From: Toxorhynchites rutilus septentrionalis
Taxonomy: Eukaryota > Arthropoda > Insecta > Diptera > Culicidae
Direction: 5' to 3'
NCBI RefSeq assembly: GCF_029784135.1
Contig: NC_073745.1
Span: 238,565,164 to 238,629,163 of the forward strand
Length of the DNA stretch: 64,000 bases
A program made the translations under genes and the position numbers. Shown in pieces: positions 36,965 to 47,289 of the stretch. Under the pieces are notes generated by a model, which had not been told where the DNA came from, ran no database searches, and was given only the letters and a program-made list of their open reading frames with translations. Every line of letters starts with the position of its first letter. The first letter of the stretch is position 1.

Positions 36965-37446
36965 ATAAAATCACATGCGAAATTGAAAATATTGTAGGCA
37001 CTATTATTGCTCAGTCATTTCCTGATGGATTCGCGAGATTTTGCTTCAATCGATAAGGGCACTCCATAACGATCCATTACAATGAATAAAAAATATATTT
37101 AATTAAATTAACAATCAAACAATATATGAATCTCAAGCAATGGAAATCACGTGTTCCGATTGGTCGATTTGCAAAAGCAATCTTTGCTCTAACATTCAGT
37201 GCATCTGCACTCTGTAGAAGTTAGAACACAGGACTGTATAATAAAAAATGAAATATGAGTGTAATGTATGATTTTCTGCTGATGTGCGTCGCATAATTCA
37301 CATGTTTCTAAAATCCGAGAATTCAGTTTCAGTTGTTTGTCCAAGCAAGTCAAGTTTTACAAACATATCGAAAACCGATATGCAACAAAGAGCTTTACGT
37401 AATCCTGCGTCATATGCGGTCATGTCTCGGACACAACCTTCCTGTA
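36949..37446 (-). mobile_element. DACG palindrome-end element, reversed, sharing an end with its neighbour
   Basis: On the minus strand it begins near 37440 with GGTTGTGTCCGAGACATGAC, a 4-bp-stem hairpin (TGTC-CGA-GACA), then CGCATATGACGCAGGATTAC. It ends at the palindrome 36949-36964. The interior 36965-37090 is inverted against 36790-36945 of the neighbour (CTCAGTCATTTCCTGATGGA against TCCATCATGAAATGACTGAG), so the two elements meet head to head across one shared palindrome. Confidence 0.6.
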
Positions 37447-38832
37447 ACTTTTTTTTCTATCACAATTTAATCGATGAATCGAACACCTTGCTCATCTCAA
37501 TATGCGGGAGTAAAATTTTAATGGCTAGTGTTTGTTATTTTTTTATTAATTTCGAAAGTTGAATAGAATTTACTAAATGAAACACCTAAATAGTTCATTC
37601 TTCTATTAGACAAATCCGAAACTCAATTTATCAGAAGAATAACCGGTACGCGTCTCATTTGAATATCATTTTGACCCGTTTCTGATCCAAGGTATCAATT
37701 TGTTGGACTTGAACGTCAACCCTTCATGCTGAATTAATGCCTAGACTACCAAACTTCTAAGCTAAAATGACTCACAATGCAGTTACAGGCATCTCAATTG
37801 GTTGATTCATACTATTCTTCCCGCAAGGTAATTTGTATTTCCGGAAAAAAATCGCAATAAAAACAGAGTTGTGTACAAACTGTTTTTCAGATTAGGACAT
37901 CACCTCTACATGCTGTTACCATCGTAATTGGCTGCCGAATTTAAAAGCATTATTAGTCTGTTATACGTCAACTATTTTATTCAAGAAATCGAGCAAACAA
38001 ATTTTATGGAAACATTAAATATTTTGGACTGATAACGAAATAACAGTTTTTGCTTATTATTGTTTGACATCAAAGTTGTATACGTCACCACATTCACCGC
38101 TCACAAAATCGAAACTGTCGTACTTAATGCTATATCAACATCCTAATGTGGGACTCTTCATCCGTTTTCTCCGTCACCGTTCCCTTGACTCTTCGCAGAA
38201 ACACTAATCGGTTGCCACCCGAAAAGCACCCAACCCAAGTTAGTAGAGCACGTAGATCTCATGCGCAGCACAGCATCCCAAATTATTGAGCCCAGACTGT
38301 GATTTTGCAGCTGATGGGAGGAGAGGTGAGCCCCAGTTGATTCAATCTAATTGCTGAAACCCGATATTGGGGCGGTGGATTCAATTAGGCTCCGAATTTG
38401 CGCTGTCATCTAATCATTTCGTTTTCGTAATGTGAAACCAAATTGACCGGTATAATTAACGAATCACCTTGCTCTACTGGGGAAGCGTTTTACCGATGGC
38501 GAGAATTGGATTGGATTGCTCCACTATTGATAACTTTTCCAGTTGTTTATCTAGAACTGGAAAACTCGCAAGTTTGTCCATGTTTGTTTACAAGGTGGAC
38601 GAATTGGCGCTACACTACTGCCGTTCTACGCATAGTTCTCCTATGTTCCAAAGTCAGCATCTGAGAAAAACGCAAGTTTTCTAGCATATTTGTCTACCAG
38701 AAGCTTTAAGCATTTCAGTTTAGCAATACAACAAGTTTTTTATTAGCAGTAAACTATTGTCTAATGGAATGTGAAATGTTCCCCTCAATTAAATCAATCA
38801 AGCTTGATTATAAGTTTAAAAAATCATGGTGG
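37447..38832. other. Unassigned, mostly single-copy sequence
   Basis: No gene assigned. 38150-38640 is less AT-rich than its surroundings and has two overlapping ~70-codon frames (38443, 38469) without a recognisable domain. Poly-A/T tracts close the interval. Confidence 0.4.
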
Positions 38833-39790
38833 GACAGCTATGCCTAGAATATCAACATGGGACAATTGAGCTTGATGTTGTTTTTTGAAATTCTGGGAAC
38901 AAACAATAAGTTTTTTGTTTTTTTTCAGAAATATTATGCATAAAAACTTCGTTTTATGAAGAAGGGAGTGATCTGCAATACTTTGCAGAATATAAATATC
39001 ATTGTTATTAGGCATTCGCTAACAAGGTGTACACGTGTTCTGTTATACTTTTTTTTAATTTTTTTTTCGAATTAGTTCGTACTTCCAAACCAGAAATGAG
39101 TACATTAGCCCTGCTGAAAGCGTGACATGAAATTCTTCTACTTGAACCGATTTATTTGATATGGATCTACAAAAAATATATAGTGGACAGTTATGAATAA
39201 AATATCAACATGGGGCAATTGATTGATGTGTTTTAGAAAGCTGGGAATAAACCATAACTTTTTCAGTGTTTTTCCGAAAGACTAGGTATAAGAACATCTC
39301 TTTAATAAAGAAAGAAAAAAATAAGTTTTTTTTGTGTTTTCCGAAAGATTATGCATGAAAACATCGTTTTTTGAAGAACGGAGTGATCTGCAACACCTTT
39401 GCAAAATATAAATCTCATTGTTATTGGGCATTCACTAACAAGGTGTACACACGTTCTGTTCTTTTTTTCTTTTTTTTTTGAGAATTAGTTCATTCTTCCA
39501 AACCAAAAATGAGTGCAATAGCCCTGCTGAAAGCGTGGTATTAAATTCTTGTAATTGAACCGATTTATTTATTATGGATCTACAAAAAATACATGACGAG
39601 ACAGTTATGCCTAGAATATCCACATGGGATAATTGAGCTTGGTGTTGTTTTTTGAAAAGCTGGGAACAAACAATTACTTTTTTTGTGTTTTCCAGAAGAT
39701 TATACCAATAAAAATTATACCTATAAAAACATTGTTTTATGAAGAAAAGTGAAAATTATCAAAAAGTAACATGAGACAACTATGCGTAGA
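38833..39790. repeat. Tandem repeat, unit 350-415 bp, about 2.4 copies
   Basis: GACAGCTATGCCTAGAATAT (38833) recurs as GACAGTTATGAATAAAATAT (39185) and GACAGTTATGCCTAGAATAT (39599). Within the units, AACAAGGTGTACACGTGTTC (39020) matches 39436, and CCCTGCTGAAAGCGTG (39110) matches 39522. A degenerate fourth start is near 39776. Copies differ mainly by poly-T length and one ~60-bp indel. No ORF is conserved between copies. Confidence 0.8.
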
Positions 39791-41555
39791 AGGGCAGACT
39801 ACTGATTTGAAACTGGAAGCAACAAATACGGAGCGTTGTGGAAGGTTTCAAAAAATAAATTCAATAAAAAAAACAAAGAAACTGACAGAAGTTACTTTGC
39901 TCCACTCTGCCACGCTTTGTTTATGAACTATTTCGAATTTTCCAATGCAATATGCTGCTGAAAACTGGATTGCGAAGGCTCGACTGGGCAAAGGCCATCA
40001 GGAAAATTCAATTCCAATCCAAACTTGCTTTATATTCGTTAGTGCAATCGACATGCTTCTTGAACACACAAATAATAATTCGACGTGATTCGCTCGATAC
40101 ATTTTGTGTTAAACATTATCATTTATAGACGGATTTCGCGCCAACTCGTCCATGGGATTAGCATGACCCTCTCAGAACTTAATAAAACTTTCTGGGCGTG
40201 AAGACCTTACCTGTTTTAGCAACTTGGCATGCTTAGTTTTCCGAAAATTTATCTAGACTAACATATGGAAAGGGTTAAATATGTTTGATAGTTTTTTTAA
40301 TAAATTTTTTTACTCGAAAATGTTAAGTCCTAAATTAAGTGATCTATGGAGGAGTTTTAGGAAAATAATTGGATTTTCTGATAAAAATACTGAAAAAATA
40401 TTTTTTGAAATCCTACACTGAAAAAAATTGATTTTGAAAACTAAAAGTCGATTTTCTCAAAATGGTCATCTCAGGTTTTGATAAAATGGTAGATAAATAT
40501 GTACCCTAAAACTCTTCCATACACCGCAACTTGTGCATATTTAAGGCAAAATAGTTTTTCTAACAAAAACTTTTTTAATATTCTATTGGAATTAAGTTTA
40601 TTTCTTCTTTCAGTGCAGAAAGCCAACCCAAAATTAAAAAATAAATAAATAATAATAAAAATGTTGAATGGGTGTCTTTGTTTCCATCTAAATGTAAAAA
40701 AATGTATGACATTTATTGAAAAAATCATTTTTATTCATCTGATCTTATACCATGTACATGGTAATTTATATTCTAAGAGATACAATCATCATATATTTCC
40801 TTTTTTTTTATCTAACATTTTAAAGATTTTGGGATCATCTACTGAATTTGGAAACATTTTGGCTGCGATTTTATTTTCATCTACAGGAATATAGCAATGA
40901 AATGTTTGTGTTCCCGATATTGTTTTCACGTGATCGAATAGTTCCTCAAGTTCACTTGCCTTTACATACAGTTGTCATTTTGTTTAACTGCCCAATCATA
41001 AAGATCTAGTGTTGTTTGGATTATGTTTCCATATCATCAATTCATGAAGAAACAACTCTTCTATTAGAGGACAACGGAAAAGAAGAAATCGTCTTCCAAC
41101 AAATGGCTGATTTTAAAACTAATCGATGAATTATTTACAAACAGCACTCTGCTTTTCTGCGAAATAAAAAAAAGAATCTTTGACGCAAAGAAAAATAATA
41201 GTAATTTATGATTTTTCAGAGAATTATTCATTCATAATTCAAAATGCGGCACAGGGTTATCACTGGAATAACTCGCAAGCAAATGTTCACCCATTCGAAA
41301 TATACCACTAAAAAGATGGTAAACTAGAAAACGTAAGCTTTAAAGTTATTTCAGAAGTTTTAACACACGATACGGTAGCTATGCAATTGTTTATAGAAAA
41401 ATTGATAGAATTTGTCAGAAAAATAATCAATTTTACTAAAATGACCGCCCCATCGGCCGCACACTATAAAAACAGAAAGAAGTCTGTGTAATTTCAAAAA
41501 AGTTCAAAAAGTTTACGGGCTAGAAGCAGATGCATAAGGAGGGACTCTAAAACGA

Positions 41556-41816
41556 ATGGCGAAGAGAGCAAGTCTCGCCCAAGAAAACACAATCCAAACA
41601 GCACTAGATCTTTAGGATTGGGCAGTTAAACAAAATGACAAATGTATTACGAAATTGAATTTATGTTACGTATCCAAAGAACAGCATACAAAACGGACAA
41701 GTGAGCTTGAGGAATTATTCAATCACGCAAAAACAATATCGGGAACACCAAAATTTCATTGCTTTATTCCTGTAGATGAAAATAAAATCGCAGCTATAAG
41801 TTTTCAAATTCAGTAG
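41556..41816 (+). pseudogene. Unrecognised protein remnant of the large foldback element
   Basis: An 86-residue frame with one in-frame TAG (41613-41615) runs from ATG 41556 to TAG 41814-41816. It reads MAKRASLAQENTIQTALDL, stop, DWAVKQNDKCITKLNLCYVS, KEQHTKRTSELEELFNHAKT, ISGTPKFHCFIPVDENKIAA and ISFQIQ. The composition is protein-like (Lys/Glu/Gln-rich helix, then an ISGTPKFHCFIPV block) and not translated repeat. A TATAAAA (41467-41473) lies 80 bp upstream. The ISGTPKFHCFIPVDEN part is also present, inverted, in the left arm near 40850-40930. I do not recognise the family; a protein of an undescribed or unremembered DNA transposon is the best guess. Confidence 0.45.
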
Positions 41817-42269
41817 TTGATCCCAAAATCTTCAAAATGTTAAGATAAAATTAAACAAAAATAGGAAACACATGATGATTATATCTCTTAGAATATAAGT
41901 TATCATGTACATGTATAAGATCAGATGAATGAAAATGAATTTGATGCAAAAAAATGTCATAAATTTTATTACATTTGGATTGAAATAAAGACACTCATTC
42001 AAAATTTTTATTATTATTATAATTTTTTTTAATTTTGGGTTAGCTTTCTGCACTGAAAGAAGAAATAAACTTAATTTCAATGAAATATTGAAAAAGTTTT
42101 TGTTAGAAAAACTTTTTTGCCTGAAATATGCACAAGTTGCGGTGTATGGAAGAGTTTTAGGGTACATATTTATCTACCATTTTATCAAAACCTGAGATGA
42201 CCATTTTGAGAAAATCGACTTTTAGTTTTTAGTATAATTTTTTTTCAGTGTAGGATTACAAAAAAAAAT

Positions 42270-43100
42270 GTAAGGGGTTGTGTCTAGGACACGACCGCAT
42301 ATTTTCGACGTAGAACAACGCAATTACATTATGCAATCCACTTGTTTACCACTTCGAATATTATTTTAGAATGCATCGAAATTTTTGTAATAGATTATGT
42401 TCTTCGTTACAAATAAATTTGAGAAACGTTATTTTACGTTTGATATGATGTCTAGGGCTACCAAAATATGTGAACGGAAGAATTGTCAAACGATCATTGT
42501 ATTTTACATTTCCTTTGCACATCTCATGTTTAAAATGAAATTATTGCACATCTCATGTTTGCGTAGTTCTCGAACCGCTAAAGTTCACTCACCTCTATTA
42601 TCTGATATGACGATTTACTCAGGCTTCTCAGTTTAAAAGTACGTTTTAGGGAAACATGTTCCACAACGACAAGCGAGTACAAAAGAACTCAACATCAAAA
42701 AATACCCCCGACTTGCATGTAGATTTGCAGAGCGGATTTCCACAGGTACATCGATTTTGAAGTCTGTGTTGGGGAAACCGTAAATCGGGTCAATCAAAAC
42801 TTTGCAGTTAGGGGTTTTAGATAACGCTTGACATTTTACAGTTATTCAATTGTCCATCTCATGAAAAATAATATTTTATTAATTATGATAGACGCGTAGA
42901 AATATTTCCTATCAATTGATGCAAACATTTTTACGATTTGTTAAGAAATGTTCGAGTTATAAGCATTCGAAATACGGGTGGGGTTAGCACACAAATCGGC
43001 AGAACAAATGTATGGGAAAAATGGAAGTTCTTCATAAAAAAACGTGACCTGTTTTCTGGTTTGGCACCTTTCCTGAAAGACGTAGTTCTACGTCAAAAAA
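42270..43100 (+). mobile_element. DACG palindrome-end element inserted in the foldback arm
   Basis: The left end TGTAAGGGGTTGTGTCTAGG contains a perfect hairpin, GTGTC-TAG-GACAC (42280-42292), then GACCGCATATTTTCGACGTA. The right end is GACGTAGTTCTACGTC (43079-43094) plus A-rich bases. The uninterrupted left arm of the host element (40397-40420) supplies the empty site, so these borders are supported independently. The insertion lies in an A-run and the target duplication is obscured (AAAAAA on both sides). One 95-bp-type unit lies at 42700-42790. No protein. Confidence 0.8.
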
Positions 43101-43370
43101 TATTTCTTCAGTGTTTTTTTCTGAAAATTCAATTATTTTTCTAAAACTCTTCCATAGATCACTATTTTATAGGACTTAGCATTTTCGAGTAAACAATTTT
43201 AAAAAAATGATCAAAAATATTTGGCCTTTTCCGTATGTTAGTCTAGATAAATTTTCGGAAAAATAAGTGTGCCAAGTTGCTTAATTAGGTCTTCACGCCC
43301 AGAAAGTTCCATTAAGTTCTGAGAGGGTCATGCCAATCCCATAGACGAGTTGGCGCGAAATCCGTCTATA

Positions 43371-45245
43371 GCCAAAAAAGTCAATGCCAACCACAAGAAT
43401 AAAATCGACGTAAATTCAGTTATACAAATATGCAACAGTGAATTAGAGGACATCGTCATCGGTCGACTGATTCAAACACGAGAAACATTCTGAAACGACT
43501 ATCACTTTTTGTTCAATTCCTCTGCATTATACTCTTTCTTTCACGGATTTTTTATTTCTTATCCTCGACACGTCATGCAAAGCTGAATCGAACAGTAGTT
43601 CTGCAGCGACATCCGAGGAAAAGTGCTTTTATTTTTTTTACCCAGGCTCGTGTCATGCCTGGAACAAGTGCTCTACTTGAAGTGGACAAGGAAAAAGTGA
43701 GCAACAGCGATGCCAAGGAGTGAAATCGAACACGATGCAAAGCTCTCAACGGCAATACGAGTGTTGTTTTTCGCTTTGTTTGGATTGCTTGATTTCATCT
43801 CGATGGTACTCTTCTCTGGAGATTCAGTTGCTGGAACTTTACAGCATCGATATTGTGATTGATGACAGCTGGAGAAAGTTGGCAGCAGATTGTCGAGTTT
43901 GATGATGGTCCGCAATGAGGCAGCAATAGATAATGTAATCACATCCGAGCCGTTAGCTATATATTTTATCCTCGCTATCAACGCCAGCGTCGAGACAGTC
44001 TTTTCCAGCATAATCCTAAATAATTCACGCCTCTCGATACGGACAACGCACTGCCGGGGGATAGACAATATAAACTCCCCTCGTCCTAATTCCAATCCTG
44101 GATCCACTATGCCCATCGGCAATCGAAAGGGCTCTATACCAATAGGGAGCACGTACCCGGTCGTGAGTAATCAACAGGACTATAATGATTTTACGTTCAC
44201 TTTCATCGGCACTGATGATAATGGATATCACGGATGCTGTATATAAATTTGGTAATGATTACAACAATTTTATAGGTTGATCACACTTCCTCCAAATGAG
44301 AATAAAATGGAGCTTAAGACTTGCGCTCAACGCTCCAGCATTGTAAAACACCACAATGAACATATTGTCATAACCCATTTTTGAATCGCGAAGCTCTTCA
44401 GTGCTGGACAAATTTCATTTTAAGAGTTTAATTGAACCATAAAATTGAACCCCGCAACCGGCTAGGATCCCCCTTTCGTTATATTTATGCCATCCTTCGA
44501 AAGAACAGGTCAACACTTGCTAAGTTAGATTGCCGTCGGCGCGAGAAGGGGGACAATACTTTCGCCCAAGACTCAACAAGAACGTCCGGCCAAAATTAAA
44601 TTATTTTTCTACTCCAGTTCACAGGAATTGAATTATTCATGTCAGTCCCGTCGTCGTGCAGAGGGAAAACGAGCCCGGCTGGATCGAATGTAGCGACAGC
44701 GACAGAAAACAACCAAACTCGGTCTGCGATCCATAAGATGTTTGAATTTTAATTTAAATTATCCTCTTACGTACGATTTTCTCCTTCGGCTTGGTGCACT
44801 TCTTGGGACCTATGAGAATGAAACAGATCGCGTCGTCTAGTTTTCAAGTTAGACAAGACAGGCATCGTGTCTGGATGCTGCTGGCGGGAGAAAACCGATG
44901 TTATGTTCGTTCAGTGAGCGAGAAGCTCAAAAAGTGACAATCAGGAGGACACACGAAGCAATTTGTCGTCGGCGAAAACGAGAAAAGATGTTTAATTGGA
45001 CAAATTAGTACATCCAATAAATGGGGGAAACTGAGTGCAAAGACCACCGCCATCACCACTGCAGTAAGTTATTCCTCGGCAATGAATAACCGAGTCATAA
45101 GCTGGTTACAGAAAACAATTAGAGGAATTTTTGAACTGAAGATTGCAAAACATAATTCTACCAACAAGAGTTGAGCTGGTTCTTCCAATGTTGTATACAG
45201 ATGAATCGTGAATATTTTTGTGCAATAAATTTTGAAGTTCGATAC
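43371..45245. other. Unassigned, less AT-rich, apparently single-copy sequence
   Basis: The most evenly composed stretch of the window (especially 43640-45070) and free of the repeats on either side, so a remnant of the original locus. 44520-45060 has no ORF of note and could be conserved non-coding or untranslated sequence. A candidate coding region within it is listed separately. Confidence 0.45.
43710..44246 (+). pseudogene. Candidate host coding sequence, unrecognised, with one in-frame stop
   Basis: From ATG 43710 a frame runs 50 codons (MPRSEIEHDAKLSTAIRVLF, FALFGLLDFISMVLF...), stops at TGA 43860-43862, then stays open in the same frame to TAA 44244-44246. This second part includes a hydrophobic stretch (LAIYFILAINASVETVFSSI) and a low-complexity tail (NSPRPNSNPGSTMPIGNRKG) ending GTDDNGYHGCCI. 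Two hydrophobic stretches suggest a membrane protein if it is real. A 159-codon frame on the other strand overlaps it, and open frames on both strands can arise from composition alone. No family is recognised. It could also be an exon pair whose intron I cannot place. Confidence 0.22.
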
Positions 45246-45338
45246 TACAGGGTCTTTTAGATTAAACGCTCATGCAACAAATTTTAATAACTTCCACAAA
45301 AGTGAACCGATTTTGATTTAAAAAAAAGAAAATAAAGC

Positions 45339-45669
45339 TTATTTTAGGACATTTACGATATCACCATTCCTTTTTTCGATAACTTGTTTTAAACGGTGAT
45401 TAAAATTCTTCATGTACAACTCTAAAATTACGACTTCGATGCTGTTGAGAATCCGAGTTATTTCTTTTTTAAGTTCCTCCAAATTTTGTGGCTTATTAAC
45501 ATAGCAACGGTCCCTCACGTACCCGCAGAGGAAGTAATCGACAACGAGAAATGTTGAAATTCTTACCATAAGAGGACAAAGTTTCATTCGGACTTCGGTT
45601 GCTAGAGTAATACGATTTCACTAAAAATACACGTTCTTGTAAATTGTACATCTTGACACTAAAAACCAT
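45339..45669 (-). pseudogene. Internally deleted transposase (Tc1/mariner/IS630 superfamily)
   Basis: The N-terminal frame from about 45669 reads MVFSVKMYNLQERVFLVKSY then YSSNRSPNETLSSYGKNF, the opening helix-turn-helix type of one insect Tc1/mariner-like group. After a junction near 45550-45560 a different frame continues VDYFLCGYVRDRCYVNKPQN then LEELKKEITRILNSIE, and ends ...IEKRNGDIVNVLK at stop 45339-45341. That second part is the familiar C-terminal end (DYFLWGYLK.RVY...KP..LEELK) including the third catalytic-block Asp. The first two catalytic Asp blocks are deleted and the frame shifts at the junction, so no enzyme can be made. Confidence 0.75.
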
Positions 45670-45743
45670 CCGAACAGACTGAACGAGTAGCTGAATATGA
45701 TCGTTCCGAAGTGGGTAATGCACCATCGACGGAGCGAAAAAAT

Positions 45744-46581
45744 TGTAAGGGGTTGTATCTAGGACACGACCGCATATTTTCGACGTAGAACTACGCAATT
45801 ATATTATGCAATCCACTAGTTTGCCACTACGAATTTTATTTTAGAATGCATCGACATTTTTGTAATAGATTATGTTCATCGTTACAAATAAATTTGATGA
45901 ACGTCCTTTTACGTTAGATATGATGCCTCGGACTACCAAAATATGTGAACGGAAGAATTTTCAAAGAATCATTGTATTTTACATTTCTCTTTGAAATTAT
46001 TGCATTTCCTCACCGGGAACAAAAATACTACCGACTTGCATGTTATGACGAGGCAGATTCCCCCAGGCACATTGATTTAGAAGTCCGTGTTAGGGAAACA
46101 CAACTCAGTGGGAACAAAAGTACGCCCGACTTGCATGTATATTTTCAAAGCGTATATCCACAGGTAAATCCATTTTGAAGTCTGTGTTGGGGAAACCGTA
46201 AATCGGGCCAATCAAAACTTGACAGTTAGGGCGTTTAGATAACGCTTGACATTCTCCTGTTATTCAATAGTTCGTCTCATAAAAAATAATATTTTATTAA
46301 TTGTGATAGATGCGTAGAAATATTTCCTTTCAATTGATGCAAACATCTTTCCGATCTGTTAAGGAATTTTTTCCAGTTCTCATGAATTTAAACCGTTTAG
46401 AGATTAGCGAATTGTAATTTATAGCATATCAAACAATTCTTAGAAAATTACCAATTCGATTGGTATGCAAATCATGAGAATTCGTTCACAGTGAAAAGAG
46501 TTATTAACGTTAACTTTATTTCATGAAAACGTGACCTGTTTTCTGATTTGGCACCCTTCCTGAAAGACGTAGTTCCACGTC
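45744..46581 (+). mobile_element. DACG palindrome-end element inserted in a mariner derivative
   Basis: Starts TGTAAGGGGTTGTATCTAGG (hairpin 45755-45767, one mismatched pair), then GACCGCATATTTTCGACGTA. Ends GACGTAGTTCCACGTC at 46566-46581. AAAAAATT lies just before the left end and after the right end, a possible 8-bp target duplication in an A-rich site. About 840 bp, closely related to 42270-43100 over its whole length; two to three 95-bp-type units at 46010-46200. No protein. Confidence 0.8.
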
Positions 46582-46643
46582 AAAAAAAATTATTAGAAGC
46601 TATTCGATTTTTTTTGCGTGATCGTTTAATTTGAAAGACCCTG

Positions 46644-47280
46644 TACACAAATAACATGTTTCTCCGCTACATGAAATACATGTTTGATCCAGAAAACATA
46701 ATAAAAAGAGGACATATTAAATCGAACGATTCCTTCCTTGAGTTTTGCTTACCATCACATTTGGCGATCCGTTTTTATTTATATACCGCCATTCCATGCC
46801 AAACCGATATCGTGGTTCTCAAATTTTCGTCAAAAGTGAAAATTTTGTTCTTTATCGCAAAACATTAGACCAGTATTTTTTTTATTTTTTCATTGGGGTG
46901 CCCATTTCTATTTTAAGGTGGCCTGAAAAATCATTTTTTTCCATTTTTTCCTAAATATGCCTTTTTTCAAAAAATCATAACTTTTGAACTACTGAACCGA
47001 TTTAGATAATCGACATATCAAATTGAAGCATTTTTTCCTTTAATTTTCTCAAAAAAATATTGCTTTGGCGAAAAATTTTGATTTTCGTTTTGGCAATTAT
47101 TATAGTTTTTCATAGTTTTCCATTCCCACCTTCAAATGGACTAACAACTCACGATGTATTTGTAGAACATAATTTTCCAAATTTACCCATTTTCCTTCAG
47201 AGTTTTCAGAAAATTTTCAACTGTCTTGTTTAGTTTGAATATGGTTGGTTGAAATATGTGAATATTTTTATGGGACTCAT
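46644..47280 (+). repeat. CCGGCA-family fragment split by a Z repeat
   Basis: 46647-46785 (AACATGTTTCTCCGCTACAT ...) matches 24716-24850 of the complete element. After a Z insert, 47133-47280 (TTCAAATGGACTAACAACTC ... ATATTTTTATGGGACTC) matches 24942-25105. The two pieces are in the same order and orientation, so Z entered a pre-existing copy. Confidence 0.7.
46788..47131. repeat. Foldback family Z insert
   Basis: Starts GCCATTCCATGCCAAACCGA, the family's outer end (compare 48151), and runs through TTTATCGCAAAACATTAGAC and CATAACTTTTGAACTACTGA. Only one arm is complete; the second is short. Confidence 0.7.
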
Positions 47281-47289
47281 TCAAAAAAA

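Larger units (their letters stand above)
40124..43370. mobile_element. Large foldback element with ~0.9-kb inverted arms
   Basis: The left end TATAGACGGATTTCGCGCCA is mirrored at 43351-43370. The left arm runs to about 41035. The right arm is 41580-42262 plus 43095-43370, split by a DACG insertion. Mirror pairs can be followed all along: CTTTCTGGGCGTGAAGACC (40188) with its inverse near 43300; GTACCCTAAAACTCTTCCAT (40501) with its inverse near 42145; CTGCCCAATCATAAAGATCT (40989) with its inverse near 41615. About 0.5 kb separates the arms. A decayed protein frame begins in the centre and runs into the right arm. Class unknown. Confidence 0.85.
45248..46643 (-). mobile_element. Tc1/mariner-superfamily deletion derivative, split by a DACG insertion
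   Basis: The inverted ends are CAGGGTCTTTTAGATTAAAC (left) and CAGGGTCTTTCAAATTAAAC (right, other strand), flanked by TA at 45246-45247 and 46644-46645. Without the 45744-46581 insertion the element is about 555 bp and carries only the N- and C-terminal parts of a transposase. It therefore arose by internal deletion and later received the DACG element. Confidence 0.85.

Noticed and set aside
43673..44152. 159-codon minus-strand frame
   Set aside because: No recognisable domain, and it overlaps the plus-strand candidate. Neither strand can be proved; the plus-strand version is kept at low confidence because two open stretches share its frame.
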